Translations under genes and position numbers: made by a program | The notes under the pieces: generated by a model | Told to the model about the DNA's origin: nothing | The model's input: only the letters and a program-made list of their open reading frames with translations | Databases searched by the model: none | In this document: positions 1 through 8,900 of the stretch, piece by piece | How the letters are laid out: each line of letters begins with the position of its first letter | Numbering within the stretch: the stretch's first letter is position 1 | NCBI GenBank assembly: GCA_947492745.1 | Contig: CANLOE010000070.1 | Span: forward strand, 1-38,936 | DNA: 38,936 nt | Direction: 5' to 3' | Origin: an uncultured Cyclobacteriaceae bacterium | Lineage (GTDB): Bacteria; Bacteroidota; Bacteroidia; Cytophagales; Cyclobacteriaceae

Positions 1-69
1 CTTCGAAGTGTACTTTCTTTCCCATCTTGGAAATTAATCAATATATACGACATTAAAAATATTAATCTG

Positions 70-154
70 TATAAAACCTGCGTAGCGTAAAACAGCTGAT
101 TTTGAAGCAATTTATGTTCGGAATAGGAATGCTATTGATCATTTTGGGATAAAG
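70..154 (+). repeat. Repeat family A, copy 1
   Basis: About 85 bp matching six other places in the window. The core reads GATTTTGAAGCAATTTATG, then GAATAGGAATGCTATTGATC, then ATTTTGGGATAAA. It lies downstream of the helicase gene and is inverted relative to the copy at 3796-3880, so the gene sits between inverted copies. No inverted ends or open frame are visible. The rest of positions 1-377 holds no gene I can support; the short open frame at 139-381 on the minus strand has no recognisable protein character. Confidence 0.7.
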
Positions 155-377
155 CAAATAAAGTCAGGATTTGAGATAAGAAGGCCTATTGTTGTACGGC
201 TAAGGTATAGAGCCAACAGAGTGCCAAGCGGTAGCGGTGGGTTGGTATTGAGTTTGGTGCAGGCAGACCGATAAGGGTTCTGGGGTAGAACTTTGTAAGA
301 AGATGTATTTCTTCCATTACGTGTATTGCACATCGAACATAAATTCCAAACTACGGTATTCGTAGTCCGTACTACTG

Positions 378-3300
378 TCATCGGTACACGACAGGGACCA
401 CTGTTGGCCCCTTGATATACAACAGATAACCTTGTACCCGTTCATACCCCATTTGCCTCAAGAGTTCGATATATTCCTTTACTTGCCAGTGGTCCTTTTG
501 CCTCATGTCTCCCGTCTTATAGTCGATGATAACGACATTCTTTTTATCAAAGAGAACGCGGTCAAGGCGGTTCATTTCTCCCGTTTTAGGTAGTATGGGT
601 ACTTCTGTTTTGACCTGCCAAGTAGGTTGAAACCAAGACTCGATGAGTGGGTTCTTCCATAAGTGCAGAATACGCTCCTCTAGCATGGATTTTTCATCTT
701 CATCGAAGAGTCCTTCGTAATAGAGCGTGTCCAGTGCACTGTAAAGATCTTCCTTATAACGTATCTTGGACATGAGGCGGTGCAGTAGTACTCCTTCACT
801 GACCTTTACCTTGATATTGACCTGATCTTTTTCGAAAAAACCTTTGCTCTGCCTTTGTATGGCCAGTTTGCCCCGCCAGTTATGACTGGGGTAGGTCTTG
901 AGTTCTAAGCTGTCTTTTGAAGTGGGCGATATACTGGGCTTTTCTTTCTTTAGGGGACTGATGCCGGGACCGTACTGAAAGCATTGCTGTTCTTCCTGCC
1001 ACTCACTGCCTACTAAAAAGCCTTCTCTACAGACCATGTCCAGTAATAGTTCGGAGATCTTTCCCTTTTTCTTACTTTCGCTGGGAGCAAATACCTGTAA
1101 AAGGCGCTTGGCACGGGTAAAGGCGACATAGAGTACGTTTAGGTTGTCCATGGTCGCACGGATCATCTCTTCATAATAATCCCTTCTGAAAAAAGTCTCT
1201 GCAAGAGCCTTACCGTAGCGAAGGGGGAGATGGCCTGCTGACCGGAAAGGTTCTTTGCTACTGGAACACCAGAGTATATTGTCTTTCAGGGTATCATGGT
1301 CCAGGTTCCAGTCGCAGAAGGGGATCAGTACTACTTCGAACTGTAGCCCCTTGGACTTGTGGATGGTCATGATCTGGGCGGCATGGTCTGTTTCGGAAAC
1401 CTGTATGGACTGTTTATGCCCCTGTTTGTCCCACCAGTCCAAAAATGCACTGATACCACCATGCTGGTCTTTCTCAAAGTTCAGTACCAGGTCCTGAAAG
1501 GCCTGAAGGTAAGCGAAATCGCTGGAAAAGCGGTTCAGCTGAAAGCACTGTATCAGTTCTTCGGTCAATTCGTATAAGGGTATTCGGTGGAGGTATACTT
1601 TTCTTTCCACGAATGATTTGGGCAACCATGTCTCGAATTCGGAGCTGTTGATGGAGGAAAAGAGTTGATGTGGGTCACTATCGGCCTTGTTTATGATGTA
1701 ATGCTGATAGTCATAAACGATATTGGCTTTGACCACACTGTCATAAGGATGTACCAGGTGGGTAAATAGGTGAAGTAGTAAGCGAACGGTAGGGGAGGAC
1801 TCCAAAAATAAAGCTTCACTGGAAATAACTTCATAACTATAGCCCGCTCTGGCTTTGTCCGAACGTTTATGATCCATCAGAAAATCCGCTACTATCTTCC
1901 CTTCTTTTGCCGTCCGAACCAATACAGCGATATCCCCCATCGCTACACCGGCATCTTGGTATTGCTCTAAAAGTGCAGGGACTGTTTTCAGTACCTCATC
2001 CTTCCAGTGTATTTCTTCACCGGTGATTTCCTCTATTCTTTTCTCTTCAAAAAAATCCACTTTTACCTGTCCACTGGGCTTGCTGTCGTTTCCTTCAGGA
2101 CAGGCCTGTGCTACGTCCGTATAGGCCTCCTTTATTTTCAGTGTAGAAGTCGTCAGTGAGGCCTTGAGTTCCTTGTCTTCCATAGGTTCCCATCGCGCTG
2201 TTAACTGCTGTGTCAGTTGTTCCGTCATCTGATAGAAACAGTGATTGTTGAATTCAATGACCTGCCTTGCACTCCGATAATTGGTGTCTAGGTTCAATAC
2301 TTCGGTCTGTGAGGCGCCCACCTGATTCATGACACCTTCGAGCAATAGCCGCCAGTCGCCTCCTCTCCAGCGATAGATCGACTGTTTTATATCTCCGACA
2401 ATGAGGTTGGTCTGACCCTGTGCGAGACTGTCGGCTATTAAGGGTTTGAAATTGCCCCATTGAAAACCTGAGGTATCCTGAAACTCGTCGATGAGGTAGT
2501 GATGATAGAATGCCCCTACTTTCTCATACACAAATGGGCTTTCGTTATCGGCGATGATTTCCTGAAGGAAGTGTGCCGCATCAGAGATGAGCATAAGGTT
2601 ATTCTCTTCCTTGTAGTCCTTCAGTTTTCGGGTGATATCCATCAATATACCGAAGGTATAGATATACCGCCTTACCTGCCGCGCCGTTTCATAGCTCATT
2701 CGGTAAGTATCGGCAACTGTAATGGCTTCTACCAGCACATCCATTAGACCGCCTTGCACTACTTGTTCGATGAGCGTTTGTTTCTTTGAGGTTTTGGTGT
2801 ACCATCCTTCCGCTCCCAGCAAACCTTTTGCTACATAAGAATTGGCCGATGTCAAGAATCCTTTATTATCCGTGAACGTACCTTGAGCAAATTTATACAG
2901 ATACCCTGCGGGTCCTTGGGCTTTTCTGGAAAAATCATCCAAAGACAGAGCATGGGATTCTATGAGCTGCTGGCCATGTTGTCCTATCTTCTGAAGGTGG
3001 ACTTCTATGTCCTTGATGATATTCTGTACCTGTTCCAGAAATGATTCGAAAAAACCTTTTGTAGATGATAGTTGAAGGAGCTGGCCTTCAAAACTTTTGA
3101 AATCTTCCGAAAAAAGCTCAAAGGAGAGGTTTTTGATATCCCTTCGGATATCCCAGGACTTTCCTTCATCCACTTTTTCCTGTGCAAACTGAACTAACCA
3201 GTCCGTTAACAAAACGTTGTCCCCTATCTCCAGCATGAGTTCGTCGATGACTTCCGTTAGTACCTTGTCTTGGTCCAGTTCTAGTTTGAAACTACCGTGC

Positions 3301-3770
3301 AGACCGACCTCTTTGGAAAAAGAACGGATTACTTTCTGGAAGAAGGCATCGATAGTGCTTATGGAAAAGTGACCATAGCCGTGGAGCATGGTGGAGAGTA
3401 CCTTTTGACTTTGGGTTTTTAATTTTTGAAAGTCCCATTGTAAAGCAGCGCATAGCTCATCGGCCAGCGGCGAGGATTGACCTTGCGAAAAACCGTATAG
3501 ATAGGCGATGATACGGTCTTTCATCTCACGCGTAGCCTTATTGGTAAAGGTTACGGCCAGTATGTGACGGTAGTATTTTGGGCGGGTCAGTGCCAGCTTC
3601 AGGTATTCTTTGGCCAAGGTATAGGTCTTGCCCGAACCTGCGGAAGAACGGTATAGCTTAAAAGGTTTATCCAATGTTGAAGTAATGTTCGAAATTACAA
3701 AGAAAGACTCGATTCGACAGTGTAGCCTCTGGATTTTTTCCAAATCAGAGTTGCACTGAGCGATGTCCAC
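378..3770 (-). CDS. AddA/UvrD-like ATP-dependent helicase-nuclease
   Basis: Superfamily 1 DNA helicase of the UvrD/RecB/AddA type, expected to process double-strand ends for recombination in the cytoplasm. Visible motifs: Walker A SSAGSGKT (residues 42-49), motif Ia VTFTNKAT (73-80), Walker B LIDEFQDTS (426-434), motif III VGDIKQSIYRWRGGD (458-472), then HKSKGLQFE and YVAFTRAK further on. The C-terminus has a PD-(D/E)XK nuclease core with VIIDYKTGD close to the end, so one chain carries helicase and nuclease. At 1130 aa it fits Bacteroidota AddA-like proteins. The start is uncertain: the ATG at 3770 adds about 32 residues ahead of the usual N-terminus, no other ATG lies before Walker A, and a TTG at 3674 would give 1098 aa, closer to the family. 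No AddB partner is visible in the window. Confidence 0.88.
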   Translation of the reverse strand: MDIAQCNSDLEKIQRLHCRIESFFVISNITSTLDKPFKLYRSSAGSGKTYTLAKEYLKLALTRPKYYRHILAVTFTNKATREMKDRIIAYLYGFSQGQSSPLADELCAALQWDFQKLKTQSQKVLSTMLHGYGHFSISTIDAFFQKVIRSFSKEVGLHGSFKLELDQDKVLTEVIDELMLEIGDNVLLTDWLVQFAQEKVDEGKSWDIRRDIKNLSFELFSEDFKSFEGQLLQLSSTKGFFESFLEQVQNIIKDIEVHLQKIGQHGQQLIESHALSLDDFSRKAQGPAGYLYKFAQGTFTDNKGFLTSANSYVAKGLLGAEGWYTKTSKKQTLIEQVVQGGLMDVLVEAITVADTYRMSYETARQVRRYIYTFGILMDITRKLKDYKEENNLMLISDAAHFLQEIIADNESPFVYEKVGAFYHHYLIDEFQDTSGFQWGNFKPLIADSLAQGQTNLIVGDIKQSIYRWRGGDWRLLLEGVMNQVGASQTEVLNLDTNYRSARQVIEFNNHCFYQMTEQLTQQLTARWEPMEDKELKASLTTSTLKIKEAYTDVAQACPEGNDSKPSGQVKVDFFEEKRIEEITGEEIHWKDEVLKTVPALLEQYQDAGVAMGDIAVLVRTAKEGKIVADFLMDHKRSDKARAGYSYEVISSEALFLESSPTVRLLLHLFTHLVHPYDSVVKANIVYDYQHYIINKADSDPHQLFSSINSSEFETWLPKSFVERKVYLHRIPLYELTEELIQCFQLNRFSSDFAYLQAFQDLVLNFEKDQHGGISAFLDWWDKQGHKQSIQVSETDHAAQIMTIHKSKGLQFEVVLIPFCDWNLDHDTLKDNILWCSSSKEPFRSAGHLPLRYGKALAETFFRRDYYEEMIRATMDNLNVLYVAFTRAKRLLQVFAPSESKKKGKISELLLDMVCREGFLVGSEWQEEQQCFQYGPGISPLKKEKPSISPTSKDSLELKTYPSHNWRGKLAIQRQSKGFFEKDQVNIKVKVSEGVLLHRLMSKIRYKEDLYSALDTLYYEGLFDEDEKSMLEERILHLWKNPLIESWFQPTWQVKTEVPILPKTGEMNRLDRVLFDKKNVVIIDYKTGDMRQKDHWQVKEYIELLRQMGYERVQGYLLYIKGPTVVPVVYR

Positions 3771-3795
3771 CCGGAAAATCTCGTTGGACTTGCGT

Positions 3796-3880
3796 TATAA
3801 ACCCAAAATGATCGATAGCCTTCCTATTGCAAGCATAAATTGCTTCAAAATCAGCGGTTTTACGCTGCGCAGGTTTTACA
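3796..3880 (-). repeat. Repeat family A, copy 2
   Basis: Reverse-oriented copy of family A directly upstream of the helicase start. Read on the minus strand it has AAAACCTGCGCAGCGTAAAA, GATTTTGAAGCAATTTATG, AATAGGAAGGCTATCGATC and ATTTTGGGTT, nearly the same as the copy at 70-154. Confidence 0.7.
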
Positions 3881-3910
3881 CCCTAACAATACGCTAGGCC
3901 TCCTCACCTA

Positions 3911-3976
3911 AACTGCTGATTTTATTACACTTTATACCCTCATAACGAAATCCTACTGATCAATTTGGGATAAAGT
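3911..3976 (+). repeat. Repeat family A, variant copy
   Basis: A shorter, diverged member: CTGATTTTATTACACTTTAT, then CCTACTGATCAATTTGGGAT and AAAG. It shares the TTATTGCACTTTAT-like middle with the copy near 38746-38812, so these two form a subtype. It lies 30 bp from copy 2 and in the opposite orientation. Confidence 0.5.
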
Positions 3977-4013
3977 GATTTTTTTGAGCAGGAGGAAATT
4001 GTTGTGAAAGGTA

Positions 4014-4174
4014 ATACAAATTTGGATTTCAAATGTCATATAAGATTCCGTGGGTCATTTTAGTATCCATCAAGGCGAGCACCGCAGGGATAGCAGCGCT
4101 ATCCCGAGGATGGTCAACGTAGAGCGAAGCAAAATGAACAGGAAGATAGGCGATTTTAAAAGCTAAGTTTGTAT
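4014..4174 (+). repeat. Repeat family B, copy 1 (MITE-like, 161 bp)
   Basis: Full-length copy. The ends are imperfect inverted repeats, starting ATACAAATTTGG and ending GCTAAGTTTGTAT; the first 25 bases of a typical copy match the complement of the last 25 at about 21 positions. The centre holds the hairpin GGGATAGCAGCGCTATCCC, and TCATTTT near the left is mirrored by AAAATGA near the right. It has no coding capacity. The rest of the 3771-4320 gap (4175-4320) shows no gene or clear terminator. Confidence 0.85.
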
Positions 4175-4320
4175 AATTTCCATATACTATCCTTATCCAC
4201 CCCTAAAGATCGATTCATCAACAGAATTATACGGATAGAATTTTGCTTACCAATGCTTTCTACATCCCACTTTTATCATGTCACTTTTACATGAGTTGCA
4301 CGCGACGGCTTTGCACTCTT

Positions 4321-6432
4321 TCAGGTATTGACCTTTAGGTATATTTTAAATATACTACCACTGTTCACCTCACTTTCCAACACGATTTTCCCTTCTAGGG
4401 CCTCTACCTTTGTTTTAACCAGGAACAATCCCAGACCTTTGCCTTCTCGGTGTTCATGCATGCGTTGGTACAGTCCGAAAATCTTGTATAGATTGGTATT
4501 GTCCAGGTCCAGTCCGAGGCCATTGTCCTTTACCGAAAGACAGATTTCGTTATTATCCATGTGGGCACTTACCCTGATATCCAGCTCTCGTTCAGGGTGA
4601 CGAAATTTGATAGCGTTAGAAAGTAAATGAAAGAATATGTCTTCTATGTAGGCCTTGTTGGAGATCAGTGTGGGCTGTGAAGCGAAATCGTAGGTGATGT
4701 TTATGGGCAGGTTAGGATTAAGGACTTTCAGATCGTCCATGATACCGGAGACAGTTTCGGCAATGTCAAACGACTCATAGGAGATTTCTTTCTTGTTCCG
4801 AACCTCCAATATGGTAGTTAGGTCATGAGCAAGAACAGCTAGGTCTTGGGCGGAGTTGATCAAATAGACGATAATCTCTTCACGATCTTCTACGGGTACC
4901 AAGTTGAACAGATCCGTCAAGCCCAGGATACGGGTCAGTGGCCCTCTGATATTGTGGGAGACAATATAAGAAAACTGCTCTAGGTTCTCGTTTTGACGTT
5001 GTAGTGTCTCTACAGCGGCTTGTAACTGCTCTGTGCGCGTGTTGACAATGTTTTCGAGGTTTTCATTGACAGTACTGATTTCCTCACTTTGTTGCTGTAG
5101 TTCCTCGTTCATTGCGGAGAGTTCTTCGGTACGCTGATGGACCTTTCGCTCCAGACTTAGGGTATTTTCCTGTTGGATGGTAATGACCTTATTCTGAGCA
5201 TCGCGCCGTGCTACCTCTGCTTCTTTATTGCGTTTTGCCAGCGCCAAAGAGAAGCATAATGCTTCTATTAATATCCCTATTTCCACAAGGATACTGATGG
5301 AGCGGTACTGCATATCTATCTTTCCAAAAATAATGAGCAAGCCTAATGTGGCAGCGAGTATAGCTGATAGTAGCAAAGCGATACTTCCCGATATCAGGTA
5401 CCATTTGGATTGAGCATAAGTGTCCGAGAACAGATACAGGCAATAAGCAACGACCAACAATGTGGGGATCAATGGTAATAGGACAATCAAATCCGCTACG
5501 TAGAGGTTCATGTCCGATAGCATTAGAAATGTGTTGACTATCATTTTCGTGGCACTGAATAGCATGACCCCTTTCATCAGGGTATACGCTTTACGGAATT
5601 TATACTTGGCACAAAAAAAATCGCATACAAATAAACAATACAGTATGATTATAGAGTCTTCACTGAGCACATTAAGGAGAGGTGGTAATTTGGGAAAGTC
5701 ACCGAGTAATCGGAAGAGAAAGTCGTTTTGATACATGGAAAATACTATTGCTGCTATCAAATACAGAAAATAGTACAAATAGATGCGTTGTTGGAAAAAT
5801 ATAATCAGTAATAGATTGTATACAGCCAATACCAGTAAACACCCAAAAAACAGTATGATGAATATACTTTCGAAGCTTTGGTGGTTCCACTGGTCTTCAG
5901 CCTCTTTTATATTCATATCCCACCGAAGAGGGTAGTGGTTTATGTTTCGCATCTTTAAAAGAAAATCTAACTTTTCCCCCTTTTGTGCAAAGAATTTATA
6001 ATAGAACCTCGCTTTAGGGTACTTCAATTTACCCTCATGCACGTAGGTTCCTACATGGGTACTATCCAGAAGTGTGCCTTCATGAAATAGGTATATCGTA
6101 CCGTAATTGAAATTCTTTTGTCTATCAAGATTGAGGTACAGTTCTTTATCAAAAGAAAACTCGTTGAGAATGGAAAATTTCATCCAATAGGTCAGTGATG
6201 GTTCAAACCCGAAGTCCTCACCTGCGGGTGAGAATGTGTTGGAGTAATGCATGCGCCTGAAATCGGCCTTCCCGAAACTATCGACCTTGACAGTGATATT
6301 GGTACTAAGGGGCATTCCTTCTTCGGTTATTGATTCGAGAATTACTATAGGGTCGGGATAGCTTTGACCGAAGGCGACACTGCCAATGGCGGCTGATAGA
6401 CAAATTGGAAAAAATAACAGATACAGTTTCAC
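4321..6432 (-). CDS. 7TMR-DISM membrane sensor histidine kinase
   Basis: A 703-aa membrane sensor kinase. A signal peptide (about 1-22) leads into an extracellular 7TMR-DISM extracellular-2-type beta domain (about 28-175). Seven hydrophobic segments follow between about 187 and 400, then a long coiled coil (about 400-485) rich in Glu and Gln. The kinase core has the H-box SYIVSHNIRGPLTR with the phospho-accepting His near 493, an N-box HLLSNAIKFRHPE, the G1 box VKDNGLGLD and the G2 box GKGLGLFLVK. It should autophosphorylate in response to a periplasmic, possibly carbohydrate, ligand; the ligand is inference. No receiver domain is fused and no response regulator lies beside it, so its partner is encoded elsewhere. 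It stands alone, with repeats on both sides. The ATG at 6432 is preferred because the signal peptide follows at once. Confidence 0.9.
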   Translation of the reverse strand: MKLYLLFFPICLSAAIGSVAFGQSYPDPIVILESITEEGMPLSTNITVKVDSFGKADFRRMHYSNTFSPAGEDFGFEPSLTYWMKFSILNEFSFDKELYLNLDRQKNFNYGTIYLFHEGTLLDSTHVGTYVHEGKLKYPKARFYYKFFAQKGEKLDFLLKMRNINHYPLRWDMNIKEAEDQWNHQSFESIFIILFFGCLLVLAVYNLLLIIFFQQRIYLYYFLYLIAAIVFSMYQNDFLFRLLGDFPKLPPLLNVLSEDSIIILYCLFVCDFFCAKYKFRKAYTLMKGVMLFSATKMIVNTFLMLSDMNLYVADLIVLLPLIPTLLVVAYCLYLFSDTYAQSKWYLISGSIALLLSAILAATLGLLIIFGKIDMQYRSISILVEIGILIEALCFSLALAKRNKEAEVARRDAQNKVITIQQENTLSLERKVHQRTEELSAMNEELQQQSEEISTVNENLENIVNTRTEQLQAAVETLQRQNENLEQFSYIVSHNIRGPLTRILGLTDLFNLVPVEDREEIIVYLINSAQDLAVLAHDLTTILEVRNKKEISYESFDIAETVSGIMDDLKVLNPNLPINITYDFASQPTLISNKAYIEDIFFHLLSNAIKFRHPERELDIRVSAHMDNNEICLSVKDNGLGLDLDNTNLYKIFGLYQRMHEHREGKGLGLFLVKTKVEALEGKIVLESEVNSGSIFKIYLKVNT

Positions 6433-6490
6433 ATCAAGGATAATCCGTGGTGATGATAAAAATTAGCTACCGAAAAATATAATGCTTTTA

Positions 6491-6788
6491 GAGACTGTTT
6501 TGAACAGTAATTTTAATTTTCATATGTATTTATTGATTTCCTGCGAATACATGGAACTCGCAGGAGCGCAACGTTCACCTCAGACCAGGTACTTTCTCCT
6601 CCATGCTCATCGCTATGGGTGTTTTTTTGTATATAACTACATCAAAAGTCCGCAGATAGCGCAGCTACCTATGTCAATGGCTCACAGGGCAGGCCTCTTT
6701 ACTGGCCAAATCCCCGGAATATTATTTTCACGCTCGGTCCTATATAGAATAGGAGAGGACAACCTTAAAATAATTTCAAAACAGTCCT
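6491..6788 (+). repeat. Repeat family C, copy 1 (about 298 bp)
   Basis: Starts GAGACTGTTTTGAA after a TTA and ends TTTCAAAACAGTCC. Internally it shares TGTCAATGGCTCAC and CGCTCGGTCCTAT with the copies at 8448-8668 and 19783-19890. The right end is degraded (CAGTCC rather than CAGTCTC), so the target duplication cannot be confirmed here. The 130-aa open frame across this stretch is the repeat read as protein and is not a gene. Confidence 0.7.
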
Positions 6789-6872
6789 TCAAAGAACAGA
6801 AAATAAGTTTGGCTTATTTTATACTAAAAAATAACCGGAACCCATATTTCCCTACACAGCCTAGCTTATTAT

Positions 6873-7034
6873 GAAGTGATTTGGACTTTCACTTTTACCT
6901 GCGAATTTTACATTTAGCACTCTGACTTTGTTTGATTTAAGTTCCTTAGCTTCGGCTATGTAATAGAAAAAAGCCTTCATCAGGATACAAAAAAACAAGA
7001 TTATCGGTGCCAAACAAAAAGTCTAAATCACTTC
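6873..7034 (+). repeat. Repeat family D, copy 1 (162 bp)
   Basis: Starts GAAGTGATTTGGACTTT and ends AAAAAGTCTAAATCACTTC, an inverted repeat of about 17 bp. The flanking triplets are TAT on both sides, consistent with a 3-bp target duplication. The interior (TTAAGTTCCTTAGC, AAGCCTTCATCAGGA) matches the copy at 20117-20278, and both copies are exactly 162 bp. The remaining 7035-7568 stretch shows no gene or recognisable element. Confidence 0.8.
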
Positions 7035-7568
7035 TATTCAAAGAGACAATGTTCGAAACCCCGCACAGCTATTTTGATTCGATCAATGTTTTCAAAAAAT
7101 GAGCGAGTATTATACCTCAAAATAGAAAAACGAAGAGTAATTACCTATTAATACTTTTAGAATCGTAACCCGGAACTTGTTACAATCATATAAACTATAG
7201 CAAAATAAGCATTCATCATTATGAAACCAAATGTCCGGCACACATTATATGATTAATTTTTCGTCGGTTAATGTGTTGTTTTACAGTGTCTTGGAGGCTT
7301 TATGAGAAAATGGAATCAAGGGTAAAGGTTTTTGCCGATAAAAGCTCCTATGAGGGGTCGATTCCTGTTATGCTGCACTGAACTACTTTGGGTGGGAGGT
7401 AGGCAAGTTCGTTGAACCCTCTATGTTTCAAAAAAAACATAAAAATAATTCTTTGTATTTTTATGTTTAGCCAAAATAACGATACATTTATCCCTCGTAC
7501 CAAAGACAGCAATAGGCAATCCCAAAGGAATAACTATATGCCTTTAGGTGGAACCACAGTTGTTTTCC

Positions 7569-8393
7569 ATGAAAAATAAGATTATGAAAAAAATGAACGA
7601 TTGTACCATCGCTATTATTTGTATTTTCTTTCTTTCATTGGGCTTTGCCTGTAATTCAAAAACGGATTCGCAGAGCAGTGATGTCCCCGAAGAAGAGGTC
7701 CTTGCCGGTGCAGAAACAGATACTGCGAATAGTATTGAAGAAGAAGTTGTTGAAAACGAAGGTGTTCAAGCTATCAGCATATGGGAAGATACCTCCGTAC
7801 GTGAAAGTGCAGGTGCCAAAGGAAAATGGCTGACCTCCCTTAGCATTGGTGAGACGGTTTTTTATCTGGAAGAAAAACAGACCGTTGACAAAAAAGAATA
7901 TGCAAAAATCCGCTTGCAGGACGGCAAAGAGGGCTGGAGTTTTGCCGCATACATCATCACGGACAGTAAGGCCGCCGTGTTCAAAAATGATACAGAGTTG
8001 TACAAGCGACCGGACCTCCTTACCAAGTCCGGGAAGAAATTCAGTAAAATGGATATTGTAGCTATCAAACCAGCAACTCAAGACGGGTGGGCACCTGTGG
8101 AAGGGAAAAGGTCCAAGGGAAAATGGATAGATAAAGGATGGGTCAAAATAAGTAACGTATCACAGGAAACAGTGGATATAGCCGTGGCGAAATTTGCTCA
8201 GAAGGCATTGAAGATGGATGATATCACGGAGAAAGAAGAGATTTTAAGTGACTTGATCAGTAATTCCGATTTTGCCAATTCAGTATTTATTCCCGAAATG
8301 AGAGAAATACTGGAAGAACTCCAAGCCCCCGAAGTACTTGAGTCTTCTGTGGAGGAAGAAGACAGCCTATCGGATGAAGGGGCACTATTGTAA
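7569..8393 (+). CDS. SH3-domain lipoprotein, probable
   Basis: A 274-aa exported protein of unknown specific role, probably lipid-anchored in the periplasm or on the surface. A short basic N-terminus and hydrophobic core end at LGFAC, giving a candidate lipidated Cys at residue 28; the lipobox is loose. An acidic linker (about 35-65) is followed by two bacterial SH3-like segments, about 68-130 (WEDTSVRES, then GWSFAAYI) and about 135-195 (ELYKRPD, then GKWIDKGWVKI). A charged, Glu-rich tail follows. Such domains usually bind cell-wall peptides; that is family knowledge. The frame is open to a GTG at 7548, but ATG at 7569 or 7584 places a normal signal peptide at the N-terminus, and 7569 is used here. 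It is the only clear intact plus-strand gene in the window and has no operon partner. Confidence 0.75.
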   Translation: MKNKIMKKMNDCTIAIICIFFLSLGFACNSKTDSQSSDVPEEEVLAGAETDTANSIEEEVVENEGVQAISIWEDTSVRESAGAKGKWLTSLSIGETVFYLEEKQTVDKKEYAKIRLQDGKEGWSFAAYIITDSKAAVFKNDTELYKRPDLLTKSGKKFSKMDIVAIKPATQDGWAPVEGKRSKGKWIDKGWVKISNVSQETVDIAVAKFAQKALKMDDITEKEEILSDLISNSDFANSVFIPEMREILEELQAPEVLESSVEEEDSLSDEGALL

Positions 8394-8447
8394 AACAAAA
8401 AACCATCACCGAAACGGCAGGTAGGCCTATTTTTTCATGAACCCTAA

Positions 8448-8668
8448 GAGACTGTTTTGAAGATATTATTTTAGAATTTGTCATCACTTATTTTGGATAG
8501 GACCGAGCGTTAAAATAATGCCCCGAGGGCATTATCAGTGAAGGGGCCGGTCTGCCGCGTGAGCCATTGACAAAGATAGCCTGTCGCGCTAGCTAGCGGA
8601 AATTTCAACGAAATCAGGCGCCAAAAGAAGTACATAAGAAAGAAAAAGATACATTTTAAAACAGTCTC
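8448..8668 (-). repeat. Repeat family C, copy 2 (221 bp)
   Basis: Complete element GAGACTGTTTTGAA...TTTTAAAACAGTCTC with TAA immediately on both sides (8445-8447 and 8669-8671), a clean 3-bp target duplication. It is inverted relative to copies 1 and 3. Read on the minus strand it has the shared TGTCAATGGCTCAC and CGCTCGGTCCTATCC blocks. It fills most of the gap between the lipoprotein and the flippase; 8672-8860 shows only a weak 8-bp hairpin (AAGCTATC/GATAGCTT). Confidence 0.85.
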
Positions 8669-8861
8669 TAAGTGTCCTCCGAAAGCTATCTTAGGTCAGG
8701 ATAGCTTCAGGTCAATTGTTTTGCTACAGTTGTTCCATGCCACATAGTGCTGTTGCCCCTGTCATCGGGACAAGGTGATTTCCTTTGCGATATTTCTATG
8801 GGCTTTCCCTGACGTTTTATCATGCACACCTTGTATGTAGAAAAAGAATTTCTCACCTATT

Positions 8862-8900
8862 TATTCGCGGAATAGGTTCTCTATTGATCATTTTGGGTTC
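8862..8900 (+). repeat. Repeat family A, 3' fragment
   Basis: Only the right part of family A is present: GGAATAGG, CTATTGATCATTTTGGG. It reaches the stop codon of the flippase gene, so the last codons of that gene overlap a repeat remnant. Confidence 0.45.

Noticed and set aside
139-381. 80-aa minus-strand open frame after the helicase
   Set aside because: No recognisable motif and unusual composition; it overlaps the helicase stop by a few bases and adjoins a repeat.
6482-6874. 130-aa plus-strand open frame
   Set aside because: It coincides with repeat C copy 1, whose other copies do not keep the frame, and the translation has no domain or normal composition.
8678-8715. Hairpin AAGCTATC/GATAGCTT as a terminator of the lipoprotein gene
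   Set aside because: Only 8 bp, no T run, and nearly 300 bp after the stop codon beyond a repeat insertion.
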